A program made the translations under genes and the position numbers. Under the pieces are notes generated by a model, which had not been told where the DNA came from, ran no database searches, and saw only the letters and a list, made by a program, of their open reading frames with translations. Positions 1 to 9,212 of a stretch of 64,000 nt of DNA are shown here, piece after piece. The first letter of the stretch is position 1, and the number at the start of each line of letters is the position of its first letter. Source of the stretch: CAZCCV01 sp964497515 (lineage in GTDB: Bacteria > Armatimonadota > UBA5829 > DTLH01); NCBI GenBank assembly GCA_964497515.1, contig CAZCCV010000007.1:1-64000 (forward strand), written 5' to 3'.

Positions 1-46
1 AAGGGGACATTTTCCCTTTGCAAAAAAGGGGACATAGTCCCTCTGC
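1..46. repeat. REP-like paired short hairpins
   Basis: Two copies of a GGGGACA-(A/T)-rich-TCCC motif lie in tandem, each an imperfect inverted repeat: AAGGG (1-5) with CCCTT (14-18), and AGGGGAC (27-33) with GTCCCT (37-42, one bulged G). The spelling resembles the GGGGACA...TCCC repeats seen beside RAYT-type Y1 transposases in metagenomic bacteria. No transposase lies in the window, and the left end is cut by the window edge. Confidence 0.45.
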
Positions 47-51
47 TATAA

Positions 52-147
52 CAGGATGATGAAGTTAAATTGAGAAGGGAATGGGAGGAGAGACTCAGCG
101 AAGAATATGCGATCATCAGCTTGACTGTGGCGCCAATTGCAGCTTAG
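52..147 (+). pseudogene. possible C-terminal stump of a disrupted gene
   Basis: A 31-codon open stretch follows directly on the REP-like repeat, has no canonical start near its left end, and terminates at TAG 145-147. Its residues look protein-like (an acidic, amphipathic EWEERLSEEY run followed by a hydrophobic tail). It overlaps the stop codon of the convergent MFS gene. It could be what is left of a gene cut by the repeat, or chance; the call is weak. Confidence 0.2.
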
Positions 148-1487
148 TCAGTAGGACCGATTAACCCCATCTGTTCAAAAATCGGTTTCGCGTAACTTTC
201 AATTTTGGGCAATCGCGATGCAAATGCAGCAGCAGCCAGAATCGAAGATGTACCTCCGATAATGACTGTGGCAACAGGCCCGATGCTATTGGCTAATACG
301 CCGGACAGAATACTGCCAAATGGAGCAGTGCCCATAAAGGCCATAGTGTAGAACGCCATAACACGGCCTCTCTTGTCTTCTTCAGTGATAGTCTGGATAA
401 CCGTATTGCTGGAAGCCATCTGCACGACCATACCAAAAGCTGCAACCGCGAGCAGCACGCTTGAAAGCCAAATAACCTTAGATAACGCAAAGGCAATCAG
501 ACCAAAACCGAAGATGGTAGCTGCAATAGCTATCCATCGAGTGAGACCAACCACGCTGCGCCGCGATGCAAGATATATCGCCCCCGTAAGCGCCCCAACG
601 CCCGATGCCGCAAGCAATCCACCATAGGTATGCGAGTCACCCCCCAATATGTTCTTCGCAAAGATAGGCATCAATACTGAATAAGGCATAGCCATCAGAC
701 TGATAAGTGCAAGCAGCAGCAGGACGCTGCGAATAGGAGGAGAACCCGCAACATACTTAAACCCATCCACAAATCCCTGAAGAATAGGAGCACCGTAGCC
801 ATCACGGTCGCGAGGAGTAATCTGCATCAACACCAGCGAACCCAGGACTGCCAGATAACTGACCCCGTTCAAGAAGAAGCACATACCTTCACCTACGATT
901 GCAATCAATATGCCTGCGACTGACGGTCCAACAATACGAGCACTGTTGAATATCGTAGAGTTGAGAGCGATGGCATTGCCGATTATGTCTCTGTCTTCAG
1001 TCATATCCACAATAAACGATTGCCTTGCAGGTGAATCGAAGGCAAATACCAAACCATTGACCACTCCTAACGTCAGAATGTGCCATACTGCGATCGTTTT
1101 CGTCAGCACCAGCAAGGAGAGTGTAAACGCCTGCATCATAGCTGTGGCCTGGGTGACCATCAAGACTTTGCGGCGGTCGAATCTATCTGCAACTACTCCG
1201 CCAATAGGACAGAGCAAAAGACTTGGAATCTGCGTCATAAACGCAACAGTCCCGAGCAGCAGAGCAGAGCCTGTAAGGCGGTATACTAGCCAGCTCAGGG
1301 CAGTTGACTGCATCCAGGAACCAATAAGGGAGACTCCCTGACCAAAGAAATACAGCTTATAGTTGCGATATTGCAGTGCACGAAGGGTGTGTTTTATGGA
1401 GACGCGGATCCGTTCGGAAAGAGACTGGGTTTCGGTGGTGCTGCAGTAGGGATGGTTTTTCGGTCTGTCAGGGTCGGCCGAGGCCAT
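144..1487 (-). CDS. MFS transporter, MFS_3/EntS-like exporter
   Basis: Inner-membrane major facilitator protein of about 447 residues, resembling the transmembrane secretion effector (MFS_3, EntS-like) group that exports siderophores or drugs; the substrate is unknown. Visible are the family opening (LRALQYRNYKLYFFGQ, then GSWMQ), an MFS motif A (ADRFDRRK) in the loop after helix 2, and regularly spaced hydrophobic segments fitting about 12 helices. The frame is open to 1706, but I chose ATG 1487: AAAGAAAGG lies upstream, the conserved start follows closely, and a TTGGAC-18-TAGAAT promoter at 1579-1608 places the likely transcript start inside the longer version. The gene stands alone. Confidence 0.9.
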   Translation of the reverse strand: MASADPDRPKNHPYCSTTETQSLSERIRVSIKHTLRALQYRNYKLYFFGQGVSLIGSWMQSTALSWLVYRLTGSALLLGTVAFMTQIPSLLLCPIGGVVADRFDRRKVLMVTQATAMMQAFTLSLLVLTKTIAVWHILTLGVVNGLVFAFDSPARQSFIVDMTEDRDIIGNAIALNSTIFNSARIVGPSVAGILIAIVGEGMCFFLNGVSYLAVLGSLVLMQITPRDRDGYGAPILQGFVDGFKYVAGSPPIRSVLLLLALISLMAMPYSVLMPIFAKNILGGDSHTYGGLLAASGVGALTGAIYLASRRSVVGLTRWIAIAATIFGFGLIAFALSKVIWLSSVLLAVAAFGMVVQMASSNTVIQTITEEDKRGRVMAFYTMAFMGTAPFGSILSGVLANSIGPVATVIIGGTSSILAAAAFASRLPKIESYAKPIFEQMGLIGPTD

Positions 1488-1578
1488 ATAGAGTAGTGTA
1501 CCTTTCTTTGAGTATAACGCACTTGCGATGGAGGAGCCTGCAATCAGAGTCGATAGATAAGCGCCTAGTTCACTATTC

Positions 1579-1608
1579 ATTCTACCACGCAGCAGATGCA
1601 TTGTCCAA
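1579..1608 (-). promoter_or_regulatory. sigma-70-type promoter of the MFS gene
   Basis: On the minus strand TTGGAC (complement of 1603-1608) and TAGAAT (complement of 1579-1584) are separated by 18 bases. Transcription would start near 1572, about 85 bases before ATG 1487, which argues against start codons further upstream. Confidence 0.5.
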
Positions 1609-1777
1609 AATGAATATCGTGATCTAACTTCACACCGGAACATTACAGTAACACACATGGTCGAAAAAACAGGAGAACCGAGAGGAGCACGCGAAAGCTT
1701 GCACAAACCACTACGCTGTGGTGACGCGAGGGAGCGTCATCTAATGCGATTTTTTGGCTGGGCGGCGTTTTAGAGTG

Positions 1778-1806
1778 TTGACGCCTGGCCGGTTGGGCTG
1801 TACAAT
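1778..1806 (+). promoter_or_regulatory. sigma-70-type promoter of the beta-helix gene
   Basis: TTGACG (1778-1783) and TACAAT (1801-1806) are separated by exactly 17 bases. The predicted start near 1813 leaves a leader of about 60 bases before ATG 1874. Confidence 0.6.
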
Positions 1807-1873
1807 AGTCTCAACTCACTACAGACTGAGCAATACCCGCTTACATATTGGTAATCCCCAGGAGGTAATGGAG

Positions 1874-4800
1874 ATGCAGTATCATATCAGGCTGAAGTGG
1901 CCGCTACTACTGGTGGTGCTAAGCCTGCTTACTCTTTGCACCGCTGCGTATCCGAAAGTTCTTTACGTAAAGACCAATGGTCTTAATACGAACAACGGAC
2001 TCAGTTGGGCAACAGCAAAAAAGACTGTTGCCGCGGCCTTATCTTCTTCGCAGGCTGGCGACGAAATCTGGGTTGCTTCGGGAATCTATGGAGAACGAAT
2101 CACCATCAAGTCTGGAATACGGCTTTACGGTGGTTTCAACGGAACAGAAAGCACCCGGGATGAAAGAAACTGGGAGACTAACATATCCACGTTAGACGGT
2201 TTTCAAGCTGACGACACGGGTACGGTAGTCACATTCGCCCCCGGTGTAAGTGCCAACACGGGCTTAGATGGATTTGAGATACTTGGGGGCATAGGAACTC
2301 TGATAGGTATCTACAGCTATGGTGGTGGCATTTTCTGCTTCGACCATTCCTCTCCGACAATTGCCAACAACACCATTAGGGATAATTATGCTACAAATGG
2401 TGCCGGTATATTCCTGTGCAACTTCTCGCGACCGGTAATTGTCAACAACAGAATATTTGACAACTATGCGTCCGACTGGGGTGGTGGGATTTATGGTTGG
2501 TATGATCCACCAGTAGAGTTTCCCCCGTCCAGCAATCCTCCAACGGTAACAATCTCGCGCAACCATATTGCTGGCAACTACGCGAGGTACGGTGGCGGTT
2601 TGGCACTGTTTGCCTCGGCTGCACTCTCAAACGATAAGCCTTCAGCTACCGTCACAAACAACTACGTTTTCAATAATGGTGCTCCTACGAGTGATTCTGG
2701 TTCTGTTGGTGGCGGCATCTACTGTGAAAATATATCTCCTGCACACCTTACCGGAAACAACGTTGCGGGCAATACAGCAGGACGCAGTGGTGGAATCCAC
2801 TACTCGAACTCAACCGGGGCAATCATTGGCAACCGTGTTTCTGGTAACGCAGGGCAGTGGGGCGGTGGCATCGGACTCTACCACGCATCCTCGCCAATAG
2901 CCAACAACGAGGTGATCTGTAATACATCCGAAACACGAGGGGCCGGCATATACGCTAAGGGATATGTAGGCTCTCGCATCACAAACAATACGATTGCCTC
3001 AAACACTTGCGAATCACCCGGTGGCGCAATCTATCTTGAGGATTCCGACCCTGCAATCAAGAATAACGTTATTGCATTTAACAGCAGCGGCGTTGCGGCA
3101 ACGACGGTTCTACCAACAAACGATACCGTAGTGCCGACATTTGCCTACAACTGCTTCTTCTGGAACAACAACCAGGATTATTTGGGCACTGCAAAGCGCG
3201 GCAATGGTGATATCTCTGTTGACCCCAAGTTTGCGAGCCTGAAGTATGGAAATGTTCACCTGCAACCTGGCTCACCGTGTATAAACGCTGGCAGCAACCA
3301 AGCTGTTGACCCTGGTTGGAGAGACATTGACGGCGACACACGCATTCAGAATGGCCGTGTCGATATGGGAGCAGATGAATCTGACGGCACTAACTGGACA
3401 GATACTCCTGCAGTCGTAATCTGCGTTGATCCCATTACCGGCAACGATCTGAATGATGGTTCCAGTTGGGAACTGGCAAAACAGACCATCCAAAACGCCA
3501 TCGATGAGACTTCGGCTTACGGTGGTGAAGTGTGGGTCAAGGGTGCCACTTATGTTGAGAATCTCGTCTTGCGCCCTTACGTACACGTTTTTGGCGGTTT
3601 TGTGGGAGATGAGACTGAGAGATCACAACGAGACTGGAAAGCGCACCCCGCCGTACTTCAGCCTTCTGAGGCTCAACCGGCTGTCACCGTTACAAGAGGA
3701 CACGGCATAAACACCATTGATGGATTCCGCATTGAAGGTGCTCAAGCGGTGCACGGTGCCGGCGTTTACTGCTTCAATGCGTCGCCGTATATTGTAAACA
3801 ACACGTTCGTCGATTGTGTTGCCACGGGCTACGGTGGTGCAATCCACTGCGATGCCCTGTCATCTCCGGTTATCCAGAACAACACGATCACCGGCTGCTC
3901 TGGAAACATGGCTGGAGGAATATTCGTATATAGGTATTCAAACCCGACTATCACTGGCAATACCATCATATCCAACCTTACAGATAAGGGCGGATCGGGC
4001 ATTACAATTGCCGCCGAAAGCACGCCGATAGTCTCTAACAACGTTATTGCACTAAACGGCTATAACGCTGGCAGATTCGGTGTTGGCGCAGGCATATTTA
4101 TCCAGCAGAATGAAGAGATGCCCTCGCCGAGAATCACGAATAACGTAATCTACAAGAACGGAGCTGCTGGTTCTGAAGGTGAAGCGATATTTGTTGATGG
4201 GTCGGCACCGGTTATATCGAACAATATCATTGCCCACAACGGCTCTGGTTTATATCTGCCAGACGGTGCTGCAATCACTTCCAACAACTGCCTGTTTGAA
4301 AACGCTGGATACAACTACTCCGGCCAATTCCCGGGCGTTGGAGACATTGAGGCCGATCCGAAGTTCGTAAACGCTGCAGCTGGTGACTTCCATCTCGCTA
4401 CGGACTCTCAGTGTATTGACAGAGGCAACGATAGTGTCGTTCGCGAAGGAGAGCTCGACAAAGATGGTTCACCGCGAGTCTATGGAGCTCACGTTGACAT
4501 AGGCGCTTATGAGTGGAGAGGACTGTCTAATGTAAGTCTTACACCAGACAGCGGCCCGATTGCGCCTGGCAGTGCTAAGATATTTGAGTCCAAGTATGCT
4601 CATCCAGATGGTTTTGAGAGCATAGACGACTGCTATCTGCTTATTAACAACACGCTTATCGGAGCAAAGGCAATCTGTGTCCGCTACAGCCGCATAGACA
4701 ATAAGCTCTACGTAAGAAACGAGAATAACTCTGCTTGGGTTGGTGGTTACGCACCTGGGACAAGCAACGTTCTGGACAATGGCTACTGCAAGCTCCATTG

Positions 4801-5863
4801 CAATGGTACTACCGTTACCGGCGATGACACTATGCTCACCGTAAGATGGATGCTAGAAGCAAAGCCGACTATGGCCGGCAAAATCTGCGGTGCCTGGATG
4901 CTTGTCGACGACAAAGATGGCCTTCGCGCTGGATGGGACAAGAAGGGTGCTTTCGATATAAGCCAGCCACCAACAAACGTGAGCGTGACTCCCAGCTCCG
5001 GGACAGTTGTAATTGGAGAAGAGATAGTAATTTCTGCCAAGTATGCTGATCTTGATGGGTTCAACAAGATAACCTCCGGTTACGTTCTGATAAATACCGA
5101 CAAGGATGCCACGGATGGTGTGAGCCTGTACTATAACGCCAAGACTAACAAGCTGTATTTGCGGAATAACGCTAATACTGATTGGATTGGAGGCTACACA
5201 CCTGGAACTGCTTCCGTGATCGAGAACAGCCAAATCAAGGTTCACTGTTCCGAGACCACAGTAAGTGGTGGTGGCGCATACCTTACGGTCAACTGGAAAG
5301 TCACCGTCAAACCCAGTATGTCTCGAAAGGACTGCAAAATATGGCTGAGAGTCGAGGACAATACGGGTCTTATTGAAGACTGGACTGAAAAGGGAACTAT
5401 GGCATTCAGCCAGCGTCCGGTAAACGTAAGCCTGTCGCCGTTCCGAGGAAACCTGGTGCCTGGCAAGGACATCACTTTCACAGCCAAGTATTCGGATCCG
5501 GATGGCCATGCTGACTTGGCGAACTGCTATATGCTGATGAACACTTGGATTACCGGTGTCGACGCCGTATACACTATGTATGACGTCAAGACCAACAAGC
5601 TGTACATTAGAGATATAGGCAATAGAGAGTGGGTCGGTGGCGTAACCCCCGGGGATACTCGGATATTGGAAAACGCCAATTTCAGTTTGGATTGCAGCCA
5701 GACTACAGTATTCAAGTCTGGATCCGACATCCAGATTGGATGGAGAATAAAGCTGAAGAATCCCATGATCAATAGACCGATTGGCAACTGGTTCCTCGCC
5801 ATCGACAATGAAGGACTGAGAGCTGGTTGGGATCAGATGGGTCTGTTCTCGATCGGCCTATAG
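1874..5863 (+). CDS. secreted double right-handed beta-helix protein with three C-terminal repeats
   Basis: Large secreted protein of about 1,330 residues. The start ATG 1874 has GGAGG eight bases upstream and is followed by a signal peptide (basic QYHIRLKW, hydrophobic core, processing near TAAYP). Two beta-helix modules follow, each opening with a DUF1565-like segment (WATAKKTVAAAL... and WELAKQTIQNAI..., then YGGFNG / FGGFVG), continuing as many NN-rich PbH1 turns, and closing with a CINAG or CIDRG...DxGA(D/Y)E signature. The rest is three tandem 149-residue repeats. Beta-helix domains of this type bind or cleave polysaccharides or act as surface adhesins; no catalytic residues can be named. 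It is monocistronic, between its own promoter and terminator. Confidence 0.9.
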   Translation: MQYHIRLKWPLLLVVLSLLTLCTAAYPKVLYVKTNGLNTNNGLSWATAKKTVAAALSSSQAGDEIWVASGIYGERITIKSGIRLYGGFNGTESTRDERNWETNISTLDGFQADDTGTVVTFAPGVSANTGLDGFEILGGIGTLIGIYSYGGGIFCFDHSSPTIANNTIRDNYATNGAGIFLCNFSRPVIVNNRIFDNYASDWGGGIYGWYDPPVEFPPSSNPPTVTISRNHIAGNYARYGGGLALFASAALSNDKPSATVTNNYVFNNGAPTSDSGSVGGGIYCENISPAHLTGNNVAGNTAGRSGGIHYSNSTGAIIGNRVSGNAGQWGGGIGLYHASSPIANNEVICNTSETRGAGIYAKGYVGSRITNNTIASNTCESPGGAIYLEDSDPAIKNNVIAFNSSGVAATTVLPTNDTVVPTFAYNCFFWNNNQDYLGTAKRGNGDISVDPKFASLKYGNVHLQPGSPCINAGSNQAVDPGWRDIDGDTRIQNGRVDMGADESDGTNWTDTPAVVICVDPITGNDLNDGSSWELAKQTIQNAIDETSAYGGEVWVKGATYVENLVLRPYVHVFGGFVGDETERSQRDWKAHPAVLQPSEAQPAVTVTRGHGINTIDGFRIEGAQAVHGAGVYCFNASPYIVNNTFVDCVATGYGGAIHCDALSSPVIQNNTITGCSGNMAGGIFVYRYSNPTITGNTIISNLTDKGGSGITIAAESTPIVSNNVIALNGYNAGRFGVGAGIFIQQNEEMPSPRITNNVIYKNGAAGSEGEAIFVDGSAPVISNNIIAHNGSGLYLPDGAAITSNNCLFENAGYNYSGQFPGVGDIEADPKFVNAAAGDFHLATDSQCIDRGNDSVVREGELDKDGSPRVYGAHVDIGAYEWRGLSNVSLTPDSGPIAPGSAKIFESKYAHPDGFESIDDCYLLINNTLIGAKAICVRYSRIDNKLYVRNENNSAWVGGYAPGTSNVLDNGYCKLHCNGTTVTGDDTMLTVRWMLEAKPTMAGKICGAWMLVDDKDGLRAGWDKKGAFDISQPPTNVSVTPSSGTVVIGEEIVISAKYADLDGFNKITSGYVLINTDKDATDGVSLYYNAKTNKLYLRNNANTDWIGGYTPGTASVIENSQIKVHCSETTVSGGGAYLTVNWKVTVKPSMSRKDCKIWLRVEDNTGLIEDWTEKGTMAFSQRPVNVSLSPFRGNLVPGKDITFTAKYSDPDGHADLANCYMLMNTWITGVDAVYTMYDVKTNKLYIRDIGNREWVGGVTPGDTRILENANFSLDCSQTTVFKSGSDIQIGWRIKLKNPMINRPIGNWFLAIDNEGLRAGWDQMGLFSIGL
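4529..5863 (+). repeat. three tandem 447-bp coding repeats
   Basis: The Asn codons opening the three NVS(L/V)(T/S)P units lie at 4529, 4976 and 5423, an exact period of 447 bases (149 codons); the last copy is a few codons shorter. Each unit carries KYA/KYSDxDG, a cysteine pair, NKLYxR, WxGG(Y/V)xPG and a late GLxxxW motif. I do not recognise this domain. Confidence 0.85.
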
Positions 5864-5882
5864 ATTGTAGTTAATAGATCAG

Positions 5883-5918
5883 AAACGGGTGAGCTTCTCA
5901 ATGCTCACCCGTTTTTTT
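5883..5918 (+). terminator. rho-independent terminator after the beta-helix gene
   Basis: A perfect 12-bp stem (5883-5894 with 5903-5914, loop TTCTCAAT) ends in a run of seven T, 20 bases after the stop codon. Confidence 0.9.
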
Positions 5919-6096
5919 GTGTCTAATCGGTTCAATCTACTGCTAACGCTCTTCATACCAGCGCCCTCAGCCATGGTAATTTTGCGGGTATCCTCATTGG
6001 GTAGATCGTGACATACTGACCAAAACTCACGCTTGTTCCGATTTTGTAATACCTAACAGTGTGTAACAATATCATAACCAATAATGGGGGAGGAGG

Positions 6097-6470
6097 GTGA
6101 GCAGGCTCATTTGTCTTTTGCTATTTGTGTGCACTGTTGTATTCAAGTCTAATGCTGCCGAGAGTGCTGCTGGAACGATCACGCCGGGGGGTGACACTGA
6201 AAATGCGTCCGGAGTTATCTCAATCTCAGCCCTTGGTGACGCAAGCAACCGCATTACATCGTTGGGTTGCTAATTGTCGCAAGCGGCGAAGTGACTCACT
6301 GCGACGATAGCTGCTTCTGGATCGACGATGGTTCCGCTCGGGCTGCAGAAGCCGGTCTATATGGAATCAAAGGGATCTCCGATGCTGCTGTGACTGAAGG
6401 TCAGATGGTTCGTGCAGTTGGTGTATCTTCCACCTATAAGGCAAACGATAATGTCTGGAGCGTCATTTGA
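6097..6470 (+). pseudogene. frameshifted secreted protein with OB-like domain
   Basis: A GTG start at 6097 directly behind a GGAGGAGG ribosome site opens a signal peptide (LICLLLFVCTVVFKSNAAE) and a short mature segment that stops at TAA 6271-6273. The downstream frame, open to TGA 6468-6470, carries GLLIVASGEVTHCDD, WIDDGS and GQMVRAVGVSS, the pattern of the OB-like repeat found in long secreted proteins of Armatimonadota-like genomes. One base lost, or two gained, near 6250-6270 would join the halves. The product would still be short, so a larger part has probably been deleted. A sequencing error at the junction cannot be excluded. Confidence 0.55.
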
Positions 6471-6625
6471 ACAAGAGACGTATCCGATGTCTCAATAATT
6501 GAACAGTCGCGAACAGTACTTCACTGTAAGGAATGGGCTGACGCAGGTCACCCCATTTTCTATTTCTGTCGGCCAGCTACTTGACCATCACAGCATAATG
6601 GAAGCGCAAACAACGTTTGGTAAGG

Positions 6626-7117
6626 ATGAAGGATATTAGGCTCTCTGCGATGAAACTGTACTGGATGAGATTGATATCACCTGTAGTCATATGGGCAATA
6701 GTGGTGGTTGGTGCAGTTCCTCTCATATGGCTGTCCCCTCATCATAGACTATTGCCCAAATGCGCGGCAACATATGTAGTCTGTGCTGCAGCTGCCATTT
6801 ATTGGGTGTATATGTTCGTCTCAGTCGCAATGACCAACAATTGTGCACGATTAAGCGCTGCATCAGTGCAAAGACTCATTACTTCGGGCGTTTACCGAAT
6901 AGTGAGGCATCCAGTCTACTCAGCAGACATTGTTTTTGCTTGGGCTCTCTTCTTACTGATGCCCACAATTGGTGTTCTGCTTTCCATAATATGGCTTACC
7001 ATCGTGCACATCCTGTGGATGAAGCTCGAAGAACACGCACTTACACTTAGATTCGGTGAGGAGTATTTGGATTACAGACGAAGAACCCCAATGTTTGTAC
7101 CCAAATGCCCTTTCTGA
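6626..7117 (+). CDS. isoprenylcysteine carboxyl methyltransferase-like membrane protein
   Basis: Integral membrane protein of about 163 residues with four to five hydrophobic segments. The C-terminal half carries the ICMT/PEMT-type signature: SGVYRIVRHPVYSA, then a helix, then LEEHALTLRFGEEYLDYRRRTP. Family members methylate lipids or prenylated or unknown small acceptors using S-adenosylmethionine at the membrane; the acceptor here is unknown. The start is uncertain: TTG 6617, ATG 6626 and ATG 6650 are all in frame and none has a strong ribosome site. It is followed 20 bases later by the zinc-ribbon DUF3352-like gene, so the two are probably cotranscribed. Confidence 0.8.
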   Translation: MKDIRLSAMKLYWMRLISPVVIWAIVVVGAVPLIWLSPHHRLLPKCAATYVVCAAAAIYWVYMFVSVAMTNNCARLSAASVQRLITSGVYRIVRHPVYSADIVFAWALFLLMPTIGVLLSIIWLTIVHILWMKLEEHALTLRFGEEYLDYRRRTPMFVPKCPF

Positions 7118-7137
7118 GAAGTCAGGAGGAATCAGAA

Positions 7138-8916
7138 ATGATATGTCCGAAATGTGGTAAGGAATTCCCAGACGATCTGAACGTATGTCCGACGTGCAGT
7201 GCAGAGAGCGAATCTGCGGCAGCGGACACTGTCCAATCACCGACATCTTCCTTTGAAACCGGCACCGAAATGGCTCGCCGGCCACGAAGAGGAGGGTTAT
7301 TCACAGCAATAGCTGTGATAATCGTGCTTGGACTGGTAATTGCTCTCGGTTATGCCTTGAAGAGTAGGCAAGCACCCGATATTCGCGCAATGCTTCCTGC
7401 TGAGTGCGCCTTTGCTGGTGGATCCGATGCTGCCTGGCTGTGGGACGCTCTGTCTGGCGTACGAAGTGAACCTGCTGTCGCTGAAGCGATGAAGAGTGTC
7501 GAAAATGAGCTTGGCATAACATTTAGCGAAGACCTCGTGCCTTGGATCGGACAAGCTGGATTTGCAATGCTTGGCTTCGCCCGTGAGGAGCCCATGTTTG
7601 CAGTTGTTTGTGAGATACGCGATCAAGCGGCTTTTACTCGATTTGCGAAACAAATTGAAGCTCGAGTAGCAAGAGAGACAAAATCAAGGTGGACTGAAAT
7701 CCAGTATTCAGGAGTAACGATCAGGACACTGAATCTGCAAGAGATAGGAAAGATCAAAACCTGCGTTGTAGACGGGTGGGCTGTTATCGGATATGGCGAA
7801 AGGTCGGCTGAGATAATCATAGACGTATCTCAGAAGAAAGCTGCATCTCTATTCTCAAACAAACACTTCAAAAAGGCATTCGAAAAACTCGACATCACAT
7901 CACAGAAACCTGTTGCCTGGGCTTCGATTGACTACGAGGCAATGACACGTTTGACTCCCGAACAGGCTCCTATGAAAATACCTGAAGAGTCTGCGTTAAT
8001 ACAGGCGATTACGCTCTGTGAGACAGGCAAAGAACTCAGATTTGATACTGTTCAAGTGCCAAAAACAGAGAAAGCCAAAAAGATGCTGCAGAATTGGGCA
8101 AGCATACTGGAGCCGGTGGACGGCAGATCTCTTGAACAACTCCCGGAAGGCACATTCGCAGCATATATCTGCTCGAAGCCAGGGAAGATCATTGAAACGA
8201 CAAAACAGATCATTAGCAATTCTCTCCAGCCGGAGGAGCGTAGCCAATTCGATATGGCCACTAGCATCATTCAGCCACCATTTGAAGTTGCCAACAAGAT
8301 CAATGGTGAGTCTGCATTGGGGCTGACCTGGCGCGATGGATTCGGTATTGGGGTCGTTGCAGTCGGTGAGACTGAGGGTGCGGCTGCTACAAAAGAATGC
8401 TCCGAAATGCTAAAGGGTTTTGTCGGGTTTACTGGAATGTCCGCAGTGACAGAAGATAAAACTGGAGTGTATACGATCAACAGTCTTAATACAGATGAGA
8501 AGAACATTCACATTCAAGTCTGTTGGAAACCCAATGATAAATGGCTGGAGTTTGCAAGCCATCCTGTGTGGTTGGATCATACAAGCACAACTGATCTGAC
8601 GATCCCAAAGGAAGCATCTGGTGCGGAGACTGTGGGTATGGGCAATTTCAAGTTCCTGCCTTCGTTGTTGAATTGGATTGAGGACGAAGTGGCTAGTAGC
8701 GATATGGGTGTAGTAGACCTCATACGACGACTAGAAATAGAAAAGTCACATTGGATTGCTTGGTCAACCTACGAAGCAGATGGTAGTATGAGTCACAGTG
8801 TATTTATACTTCGCGATTGGGACTGGAAAAATAGTCTTAGAATGATTGCAGATTACGTGTCCCAAACAGTGCCAAAACTACGTGATCTCCCCCAGACTGC
8901 AGTGGAAGGCAACTAA
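7138..8916 (+). CDS. zinc-ribbon, membrane-anchored DUF3352-like protein
   Basis: Protein of 592 residues beginning with a zinc ribbon (Cys3, Cys6, Cys17, Cys20), a low-complexity linker, one transmembrane helix at about 54-73, and a large exported region starting APDIRAMLPAECAFAGG, resembling DUF3352-type proteins. The function of that family is unknown. The topology implies a cytoplasmic zinc ribbon and a periplasmic domain of over 500 residues. ATG 7138 is set by GGAGGA eight bases upstream; the same AGGAATCAGAA leader precedes the DUF5693 gene at 9951. It lies 20 bases behind the methyltransferase gene. Confidence 0.8.
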   Translation: MICPKCGKEFPDDLNVCPTCSAESESAAADTVQSPTSSFETGTEMARRPRRGGLFTAIAVIIVLGLVIALGYALKSRQAPDIRAMLPAECAFAGGSDAAWLWDALSGVRSEPAVAEAMKSVENELGITFSEDLVPWIGQAGFAMLGFAREEPMFAVVCEIRDQAAFTRFAKQIEARVARETKSRWTEIQYSGVTIRTLNLQEIGKIKTCVVDGWAVIGYGERSAEIIIDVSQKKAASLFSNKHFKKAFEKLDITSQKPVAWASIDYEAMTRLTPEQAPMKIPEESALIQAITLCETGKELRFDTVQVPKTEKAKKMLQNWASILEPVDGRSLEQLPEGTFAAYICSKPGKIIETTKQIISNSLQPEERSQFDMATSIIQPPFEVANKINGESALGLTWRDGFGIGVVAVGETEGAAATKECSEMLKGFVGFTGMSAVTEDKTGVYTINSLNTDEKNIHIQVCWKPNDKWLEFASHPVWLDHTSTTDLTIPKEASGAETVGMGNFKFLPSLLNWIEDEVASSDMGVVDLIRRLEIEKSHWIAWSTYEADGSMSHSVFILRDWDWKNSLRMIADYVSQTVPKLRDLPQTAVEGN

Positions 8917-8939
8917 TAACACCCGATTTCCTGTTGGGT

Positions 8940-8976
8940 TGGCCGATAAAGAGCCCGCAACACTCTCTATCGGCCA
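8940..8976 (+). terminator. hairpin after the DUF3352-like gene
   Basis: TGGCCGATAAAGAG (8940-8953) pairs with CTCTCTATCGGCCA (8963-8976) with one mismatch. No strong T run follows, so it may be a transcript-end stabiliser rather than a true terminator. Apart from the rhomboid promoter, I see nothing else in 8917-9212. Confidence 0.45.
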
Positions 8977-9149
8977 CCTTCACTTCTGAACTAGCATCGT
9001 TGATTGATTGGCTATAGGGCTTCAATTTGTGTGCCTATTACCCGTACCGTTTTGAGCCGTATAACGAAAAATTCACACAAACCGCGTTTCAGGTTTTCAT
9101 CCCACAAAGAAGGACAGGGATCAACTCCAAAGCAAACTGTTCAGCTGCT

Positions 9150-9182
9150 CGCGTTTACACGCGATGGGCTATATGATAGAAT
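9150..9182 (+). promoter_or_regulatory. promoter of the envelope cluster with palindrome over the -35 box
   Basis: TTTACA (9154-9159) and TAGAAT (9177-9182) are separated by exactly 17 bases, giving a start near 9190 and a leader of about 23 bases. CGCGT-TTAC-ACGCG (9150-9163) is a perfect inverted repeat lying on the -35 box, where a repressor or activator could bind. Confidence 0.55.
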
Positions 9183-9212
9183 CAACAAGATTTTCGGGGG
9201 AGGACGCGATAG

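Noticed and set aside
4853..5509. A 218-codon open frame antisense to the beta-helix repeats
   Set aside because: Its length follows from the repetitive coding sequence on the plus strand; no protein features.
6953..7285. A 110-codon minus-strand open frame across the methyltransferase and DUF3352 genes
   Set aside because: It spans the junction of two well-supported plus-strand genes and has no signals of its own.
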